Assembly: GCA_964384255.1 (NCBI GenBank)
Contig: CAYLKH010000002.1
Location: 14,577-78,576, forward strand
DNA length: 64,000 nucleotides
Source of the DNA: SIG469 sp964384255
Lineage (GTDB): Bacteria; Bacillota; Clostridia; Oscillospirales; Oscillospiraceae
Direction of reading: 5' to 3'
Shown here one piece after another: positions 58,690 to 64,000 of the stretch. Below the pieces are notes generated by a model. That model had not been told where the DNA came from, did not search any database, and saw only the letters and a list, made by a program, of their open reading frames with translations. Each line of letters opens with the position of its first letter. Within the stretch, counting starts at the first letter, position 1. The position numbers and the translations under genes were made by a program.

Positions 58690-60396
58690 ATGAAAAAACT
58701 GTTAGCATTGATTCTTGCGCTTACCATGCTGCTTTGCGTTATGGCAGGCTGCGCATCCAAAGAATCCTCATCCACAGAGACTGTCGAATCCTCTGCTCCT
58801 GTCTCTGAATCCACCCCAGCTGAGGCCGCAGAACCTGACGCCGAGGCCGAACCGGAAGAAGCGGTCGTCGAAAGCGTTTATCCTCTGGGCGAAAATATCG
58901 TCCTCACCGCTTTCACCGAATTCCGCTCCACCGATACCGGCGGCATGATCTCAGCCCGCAGCGAAACCAAATGTTTTGAATATGCGGCCGAGGTCACCGG
59001 CGTATCTCTGAAAACTACTGACGTCAGCCAGCAGACCTTCTCGGAAAACTTTAACCTTCTTATGGCTTCCGGCGAATATCCCGACCTTATTTTCAACGTC
59101 AACTCCTATTATACCTCCGGCATGGATGCCGCTATCGAGGACGATATCGTTGTTGACCTTGATCCCTACCTTGAGGAATATGCTCCAAACTATTATGCCC
59201 TCATGCTGGAAAACGCCCAGACCTTGAAGGACACCCACACCGACACCGGCAAATGCGGCCAGTTCTTCACCATCGAGAGCGAACCCCAGAATAACGGCTC
59301 CGGCTACTTTGTCCGTTCCGATATTCTTGCTCAGGTCGGCATGGAAGCTCCCCATACCATCGACGAATATTACGAAGTCCTTATGGCTATCAAAAACCAG
59401 ACCGACATCGAATATCCCATGTACGTTGGTTCCACCGGTATCGCCTCTATCGCAACCGCCTATGGCGTTGGCGGCATCAGCGTTGGCGGCGGCTTCTCCG
59501 GCGTTGACCTGAACTACGTTATTGAAGACGGCGTTGTTGGTGTGCCTTACTTCCAGGAAGATTACAAAACCGTCCTGTCTATCCTGAAACAGTGGCTGGA
59601 TGACGGCATTTACTCCCGCGACTTCATCACCCAGAGCACCGAGACTATGCCTCCCGATGCTGATTACTATTCTGCCATTATCGATGGCGATTGCGCCCTG
59701 TTTGCCTATACCTCCAATGTCTCCACCCTTTTGGAGGACGCTCGCGAGAAGAATCCCGATTTCGCTCTTGAACCCACCAGGACCATGGTCGTTAACGACG
59801 GCGACATTCTGCCCTCCAGCACCACCGTTACTTTGGTAGACAGCAACGGTTTTGCGGTTTCCACCCAGTGCCAGGATCTTGAGATAGCCATGCGTTATCT
59901 TGACTGGTGGTACGGTGATGAAGGCAGCCTCTGCGCTTCTTACGGTATCGAAGGCGAAAGCTATTATATTGACGAAAACGGCGATGCCCAGTGGACCGAT
60001 ATGATCCTCAATGGCGACGGCCAGTATACCACCAACCAGCTTATTTACTGCTACTGCATCCAGTCCGAGGTAGGTAAGATCAATATCCACAGACAGGATT
60101 ACAGAACCACCGAAGACGAAGCTTATGTAGAAGAGGTCTGGAACCAGGACATCGATTACACCAAGGGCGAAAGCATGAGCCGTTTTGTCACCATGACTGC
60201 TGAGGAGTCCGAATCCTACAGCTCCATGGTCAACGATATCGCTACCTACATTTCCGAAACTGTTCCCAGATTCATTCTGGGCGAGCTTAACCTCGAGTCC
60301 GACTTTGATGCCTTTATAGCAAACCTCTATGATATGGGTATCGAAAACTGCATTTCCGTTAAGCAGGATGTTTACGACAGATACGTCAACAGATAA
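58690..60396 (+). CDS. Extracellular solute-binding lipoprotein, ABC type
   Basis: A 568-residue substrate-binding lipoprotein (family 1, LplA-like). Lipobox MAGC places the lipid on C21, followed by a Ser/Glu/Pro linker. The rest matches large oligosaccharide-type binding proteins (LLMASGEYPDLIFN, RSDILAQVGMEAP, SFVTMT-like end). No permease or ATPase genes follow, which is unusual. The ATG at 58690 is set by AAAGGAG; the longer frame from 58660 is rejected. A perfect -10 (TATAAT, 58649-58654) lies upstream, without a good -35, which fits an activator such as the divergent AraC-type protein. Confidence 0.87.
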   Translation: MKKLLALILALTMLLCVMAGCASKESSSTETVESSAPVSESTPAEAAEPDAEAEPEEAVVESVYPLGENIVLTAFTEFRSTDTGGMISARSETKCFEYAAEVTGVSLKTTDVSQQTFSENFNLLMASGEYPDLIFNVNSYYTSGMDAAIEDDIVVDLDPYLEEYAPNYYALMLENAQTLKDTHTDTGKCGQFFTIESEPQNNGSGYFVRSDILAQVGMEAPHTIDEYYEVLMAIKNQTDIEYPMYVGSTGIASIATAYGVGGISVGGGFSGVDLNYVIEDGVVGVPYFQEDYKTVLSILKQWLDDGIYSRDFITQSTETMPPDADYYSAIIDGDCALFAYTSNVSTLLEDAREKNPDFALEPTRTMVVNDGDILPSSTTVTLVDSNGFAVSTQCQDLEIAMRYLDWWYGDEGSLCASYGIEGESYYIDENGDAQWTDMILNGDGQYTTNQLIYCYCIQSEVGKINIHRQDYRTTEDEAYVEEVWNQDIDYTKGESMSRFVTMTAEESESYSSMVNDIATYISETVPRFILGELNLESDFDAFIANLYDMGIENCISVKQDVYDRYVNR

Positions 60397-60403
60397 TCCC
60401 CCG

Positions 60404-60434
60404 GGGTAACCACTGAGCTTATCAGTGGTTACCC
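60404..60434. other. Intergenic hairpin after the solute-binding protein gene
   Basis: GGGTAACCACTGA pairs perfectly with TCAGTGGTTACCC over GCTTA. There is no T-run. Such hairpins often protect the 3' end of abundant binding-protein mRNA and reduce downstream expression. Confidence 0.7.
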
Positions 60435-60457
60435 TATAACCGAAAGGAGATCAGCAT

Positions 60458-61765
60458 ATGCTGGATAATTATCAGATTTTTTACCCCGGAAAATATACCG
60501 ACCAGGAAGCTGAGGCTCTTGCAAAGGCTGTGGAAAAGGCCAATGCTCCCGCTCCTGCGGATTCTCCCTTTGCCCCAAGACCTCAAACCGTTAATTATGA
60601 ACGGATGAAGATATATAACAAAGCCTGGTCGCCCCTGAACCCCCTTTATAACGACGACTCTTATGCGGAAAAATCTGCCACTAACGGCATAACCGCTTAC
60701 CCCTGCTATGTGTCTGCAATGGGTATGGGGCCTCAGGTTCCAGGCGAACTGGGCGAAAGAGCGCGTCCCTTTGGCTGCGAAGTTCAGATCCCCGGCGGCA
60801 ACTTCGATACCGAGCTTCAATATTTCCTGCCCATCCGTCCCGGCGAAACCTATTATCCCAAGTCCTGCGGCGGTTATATCGAAGACTGCACTCCCGAAGG
60901 CGGCGCACCTTATCGTCTTTTCCGCACTGTTGGTGTCGGCGAGCTTTATAACCGTGATGGCCAGCTGGTCTGCCGCTCCATCGGCTCCCAGTTTACCGGA
61001 CTTATCAGATATATCGACCCCGAGAAGGCTTCTCCCCCCGACATGAGTTCAATGAAGCATTTTTCTCTGCTTCGTGAGTGCCATACCTATACCGATGATG
61101 ATTATGACATGATCCGCGACCTGTGGAGAAAAGAAAAGATCCGCGGCGGCGATACTCTTTACTGGGAAGATGTTAATATCGGCGACGAACCCACCTGGAC
61201 CTGCGACGGCCCCGTGACCGCTGTTGACCTTATCCGCTACCATACTGACACCCTGTTCAACAGCAACTCCCTTAGAGACGAGATACTTAATAACAAGCTC
61301 CGTCCCATGATGCCCACAGACCAGTACAATATGCACTACAACGACTGGGCAATGCATTTCTGCTCGTTGAACATTCCCAACGCAAGACCCTATTATTACA
61401 ACACTACCTGCCGCAACCAGATCCTGAGGATGGTCACCAACTGGATGAGCGATGCGGGTCTTGTGGCTTCCGTATCCTGGAGACTGGGCCAGGAACACAG
61501 GGGAGTTGACGACTTTAACCATTTCCCCGAAGGCTTCTGCCGGGAAAGCTGGCTGCTTAAGGTTCCTTACCTGAAAGCCGAGAACAAATACATCAATGCC
61601 CACGGTATGGTCGGCGACCTGAGCATATGCAAGGGCTATGTTTATAACAAATATGCCGACGAAACCGGCAAATACGTCGAAATGGCAGCATGGTCCGAAA
61701 CTATTGAAGGACTTATCACCGAAGAGTGCCGCATAGTAGTCAAGCTGCCCAGCAGAGAAGATTAA
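60458..61765 (+). CDS. Tandem hotdog-fold (MaoC/FAS1-dehydratase-like) protein
   Basis: A 435-residue cytoplasmic protein with two hotdog-like halves. The first (about 50-200) has the NPLYNDDSYAEKSATNGITA segment typical of FAS1-like dehydratase N-domains. The second (about 235-400) has YWEDVNIGDEPTWTCDGPVT followed by DLIRYH, the pattern of MaoC hydratases, and later FPEGF. MaoC enzymes add water to, or remove it from, enoyl-CoA-type substrates. The catalytic Asp/His pair of the R-hydratases cannot be assigned with confidence. Start: AAGGAG-type site and ATG. It sits between the binding protein and a flavoprotein reductase. Confidence 0.68.
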   Translation: MLDNYQIFYPGKYTDQEAEALAKAVEKANAPAPADSPFAPRPQTVNYERMKIYNKAWSPLNPLYNDDSYAEKSATNGITAYPCYVSAMGMGPQVPGELGERARPFGCEVQIPGGNFDTELQYFLPIRPGETYYPKSCGGYIEDCTPEGGAPYRLFRTVGVGELYNRDGQLVCRSIGSQFTGLIRYIDPEKASPPDMSSMKHFSLLRECHTYTDDDYDMIRDLWRKEKIRGGDTLYWEDVNIGDEPTWTCDGPVTAVDLIRYHTDTLFNSNSLRDEILNNKLRPMMPTDQYNMHYNDWAMHFCSLNIPNARPYYYNTTCRNQILRMVTNWMSDAGLVASVSWRLGQEHRGVDDFNHFPEGFCRESWLLKVPYLKAENKYINAHGMVGDLSICKGYVYNKYADETGKYVEMAAWSETIEGLITEECRIVVKLPSRED

Positions 61766-61776
61766 CAGTGCGTCTG

Positions 61777-61804
61777 GCAGCTGCCTGAGTTTTCAGGCAG
61801 CTGC
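61777..61804. other. Intergenic hairpin after the hotdog gene
   Basis: GCAGCTGCCTGA pairs perfectly with TCAGGCAGCTGC over GTTT, with no T-run on either side. It is a mild terminator or mRNA-protecting stem. Confidence 0.7.
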
Positions 61805-61830
61805 TATGTGACCGCCAGAAATCAGGGCAG

Positions 61831-61859
61831 TTGCTTTGATCCTGACAAAATGATACAAT
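61831..61859 (+). promoter_or_regulatory. Promoter candidate for the ferredoxin-flavoprotein gene
   Basis: TTGCTT and TACAAT with a 17-base spacer, ending 35 bases before the start codon. Confidence 0.5.
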
Positions 61860-61894
61860 CAGGTATCCATCTGTGAATTTGAAAGGAAGTAAAA

Positions 61895-63595
61895 ATGGCA
61901 TTTGTAATCAATCAAGACCTCTGTTCAGCCTGCCATCAGTGCAGAGTTGAATGTCCTGTGGGAGCAATAACCTTCCGCAATGCTAAATACTGGATAGATC
62001 CGGACAAATGTGTGTCCTGCGGCAGTTGCAAAAAGGTCTGCCACAACGACTGCATCAGTGACCCCAATCATCCCGATCCTGTTCCCGCTCCCCATGACAG
62101 GATCAAAATGGACTGCGATGTCTGCGTCGTTGGCGCTGGCGGTTCCGGTATGGTAGCCGCAGCAAAGGCTGCTGACGAAGGGCTAAAGGTCATCCTGCTT
62201 GAAAAGAACCACGAAGTCGGCGGCAGCGCCTGGTACGCTGGCGGTTATCGTATCCACTGGTCAAAGCTTCATGAAGCCGCCGGTGCCGAAGATAAACGCG
62301 CCGAAGAATACCAGCGCTTTATCAAAGAGGTAGACGGCAATGTCGACAAAGAGCTGCTTGCCCGCATGTTCGAAGCCAACGCCGAATTTGTCGACTGGAT
62401 GGTCGACGAGCATCATTACCTTGATGACTATGACTTTGAGGTCGGCCCCAGAGGCGGTATGTTCAAGCCGAAGTACACCTGGGAACGGGCATCCAAAAGA
62501 ATAGACAAAATGATCGGCCCCGGCGAAGCCGGATGGTACGTAACATCCCACCTTTGCAGAGACTTCACCGAAAAGGGCGGGGAAGTGCTTTATAAAACCT
62601 GGGGCAAAAAGCTTATTACCAACGAAAACGGCGACGTTGTGGGTATTCTGGCCGAAGACGGCGGTGGCGAGATTGAGATAAGCTGCAAGTCCGTTGTTCT
62701 TGCTACAGGTGCATTTACCAGAAACCGTGAGCTGATGGCCAAATTCCAGCCCCTGTTCTATGACGATGAGGGCAAGGAACCTGTACATATTTTCACCGGT
62801 TCCGGCTGCACCGGCGATGGGATCGTTATGTGCGACGAGATCGGCGCGGATATTGACTACGTTAACAAACGTGTCAACCTGTTTGGCCCCATGCGTCATC
62901 CCTATCCCTGCGTAAGCCTGAATATCTGCCTTGGCAGCAGCGGCGTGACCTTTGGAAGCATGGGCAACAAAGTCGCCAACGGCATGGTGATGGACGAGGT
63001 CAGCCCCCTGGCATTTGACCCCAAGCGCTATTACTGGAAAATCGTTGACGATAACATCTGCCAGTTCGTGATTGAACGGGCGATGAAGGAGCCTCCTCAG
63101 TCTCCGGGTATGGACATGGCAAAATTCATGGCTAACTGGCGTGATGTTCTGGCCGAAGAAGAGGTCGCCGGGGCTATCGTCAGCGCCCCCACCCTCGAAG
63201 AGCTTGCCGAAAAGCTGGGCTTCAATAAGGAAACCTTCCTGGCCGAGATGGAAAGCTATAACGAAACTGCCCGCAATTCACCCGCCGAGGTCCAGGGAAT
63301 GTTCGGAATGGTCCCCGGTCCCAAGCCTGTTGAGGTCGGTCCCTTCTACGCCATGAAGCTTAAGCTGTTCCACGAGGACGCGGTTGGAGGCATGAATACC
63401 AACAAAAACTGTTCCGTACTGAAAAACGGCAACCCGGTTCCCGGTCTGTTCGCCGCAGGCGACACCACCAGAGGCATCATGATTTCCGGCTCTGTAGGCG
63501 TAAACTATATTGAAAGCGTATTCTCCTGCCTGACTCAGGCCTTTAACGAAGGTTATATCGCCGGCGTTGAAGCGGCAAAATATGCAAAGCAGTAA
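61895..63595 (+). CDS. Ferredoxin-FAD-binding oxidoreductase, fumarate-reductase-like
   Basis: A 566-residue cytoplasmic protein. The N-terminal 2[4Fe-4S] ferredoxin domain has C10-x2-C13-x2-C16-x3-C20 and C39-x2-C42-x2-C45-x3-C49. The FAD-binding Rossmann motif VVGAGGSG starts near 78, and the fumarate reductase/succinate dehydrogenase flavoprotein fold continues to the C-terminal GDTTRGIMISGSVGVNYIES. Gut anaerobes use many enzymes of this class to reduce enoates such as urocanate or cinnamates with electrons from ferredoxin. The substrate is unknown. AAAGGAAG precedes the ATG. Confidence 0.87.
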   Translation: MAFVINQDLCSACHQCRVECPVGAITFRNAKYWIDPDKCVSCGSCKKVCHNDCISDPNHPDPVPAPHDRIKMDCDVCVVGAGGSGMVAAAKAADEGLKVILLEKNHEVGGSAWYAGGYRIHWSKLHEAAGAEDKRAEEYQRFIKEVDGNVDKELLARMFEANAEFVDWMVDEHHYLDDYDFEVGPRGGMFKPKYTWERASKRIDKMIGPGEAGWYVTSHLCRDFTEKGGEVLYKTWGKKLITNENGDVVGILAEDGGGEIEISCKSVVLATGAFTRNRELMAKFQPLFYDDEGKEPVHIFTGSGCTGDGIVMCDEIGADIDYVNKRVNLFGPMRHPYPCVSLNICLGSSGVTFGSMGNKVANGMVMDEVSPLAFDPKRYYWKIVDDNICQFVIERAMKEPPQSPGMDMAKFMANWRDVLAEEEVAGAIVSAPTLEELAEKLGFNKETFLAEMESYNETARNSPAEVQGMFGMVPGPKPVEVGPFYAMKLKLFHEDAVGGMNTNKNCSVLKNGNPVPGLFAAGDTTRGIMISGSVGVNYIESVFSCLTQAFNEGYIAGVEAAKYAKQ

Positions 63596-63610
63596 AAGCT
63601 GTTCTGTACA

Positions 63611-63650
63611 AAAAGCTCCCCACGGGTTTTCCCGTGGGGAGCTGATTTTT
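63611..63650. terminator. Bidirectional terminator
   Basis: AGCTCCCCACGGG (63614-63626) pairs with CCCGTGGGGAGCT (63631-63643). AAAA on one side and TTTTT on the other serve both converging genes. Confidence 0.88.
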
Positions 63651-63657
63651 ATGGTGA

Positions 63658-64000
63658 TTAGCCCTGGTAATCAACAGTGGTGTTGGTGGTTTCAGGAAGG
63701 ACCTCTGCGTCGCTGGAGTTGTCAACAACGATCTCGCCGGAAACCAGGCTCTGGAACAGAGTCTCGTATTCGGCAACAGTGTAGTTTTCAAATCTCCAGG
63801 AAGTTTCAGCAGTGGGCAGACCAACGCAGCCGTCAGCAGCGCCGAGGTTGGCGGTAACGCCAGCATGATCGGCGTCCCAGGAGCCGTTGTTTTCATACAG
63901 AGAGGTAAGGGCCAGAACGGTGGAGGTGGCCAGTTCCTTCATAGCGGAGGTAACGATCAGGTCGGATTCAGCATACTGGTCAACGTCAACGCCGATGACC
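63658..64000 (-). CDS. BMP family ABC transporter substrate-binding protein, C-terminal part
   Basis: The frame is open to the right window edge, so the N-terminus is missing. The visible 113 residues have VIGVDVDQY, SDLIVTSAMKEL, the GCVGLPTAETSW region and an ending in TVDYQG, all typical of basic membrane protein (BMP/PnrA-like) binding lipoproteins that take up nucleosides or similar compounds with an ABC permease. It is convergent with the flavoprotein. Permease genes would be expected beyond the edge or elsewhere. Confidence 0.85.
   Translation of the reverse strand, partial: VIGVDVDQYAESDLIVTSAMKELATSTVLALTSLYENNGSWDADHAGVTANLGAADGCVGLPTAETSWRFENYTVAEYETLFQSLVSGEIVVDNSSDAEVLPETTNTTVDYQG

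Overview
The window looks like chromosomal DNA from a spore-forming, Gram-positive member of the class Clostridia, probably Oscillospirales; the placement below class is inference. Supporting signs are spoIVA beside a SipL-like SPOCS/LysM gene, a PASTA-kinase/PP2C pair, RemA, PolC, an IleRS T-box leader, a dlt operon and the order pyrH-frr-uppS-cdsA-dxr-rseP-ispG-polC. Gene density is high. A run of ten Ns at 9134-9143 marks an assembly gap inside the ileS leader.

Layout. 1-9.9 kb: 3' end of ruvB, a consensus promoter with a possible 6S-like RNA, a zinc-ribbon protein, a phosphopantetheinyl transferase, CapA, a Gx transporter, dsdA, cdd, ileS with T-box, and a family-4 uracil-DNA glycosylase. 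10-16 kb: DUF3343 plus a class V cysteine-desulfurase-like enzyme, cdaA-cdaR (c-di-AMP), then rseC, DUF5685, a J-domain protein with a cysteine-rich tail and a membrane protein, tightly coupled. 16-28 kb: yicC-remA-gmk-rpoZ-priA-def-fmt-rsmB-rlmN-stp-prkC-rsgA, ending in a terminator. 28-32 kb: sipL-spoIVA, bracketed by two copies of a hairpin-rich element of about 200 bp. 32-34.5 kb: gltX, a GNAT and a complete minigene for a 33-residue peptide. 34.5-41.7 kb: one apparent transcription unit of two lipoproteins (the second with a transglutaminase-like domain) and dltABCD, ending in a small gene I read as dltX. 41.7-54 kb: glnS on the minus strand, then the pyrH-to-polC operon. 54-64 kb: a Gly-Gly-Pro repeat protein, a copper-type P-ATPase with a C-terminal CopZ-like domain, and an accessory region with an AraC-type regulator, a lone solute-binding lipoprotein, a hotdog-fold dehydratase-like protein, a ferredoxin-flavoprotein reductase and the 3' end of a BMP-family binding protein.

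The most unusual signal is the repeat pair at 28.35-28.63 kb and 31.73-32.03 kb. In each case the intergenic hairpin beside the element is present on both sides of it, and the hairpin sequences differ between the two loci, so duplication seems linked to insertion. The element has four internal hairpins, one paired change that keeps a stem, and a hairpin tip that is inverted between the copies. Its left part resembles the hairpin after polC. Other points of note are DltX at the 3' end of the dlt operon, the 33-residue minigene, the cysteine-rich J-protein cassette, and the dehydratase/flavoprotein pair.
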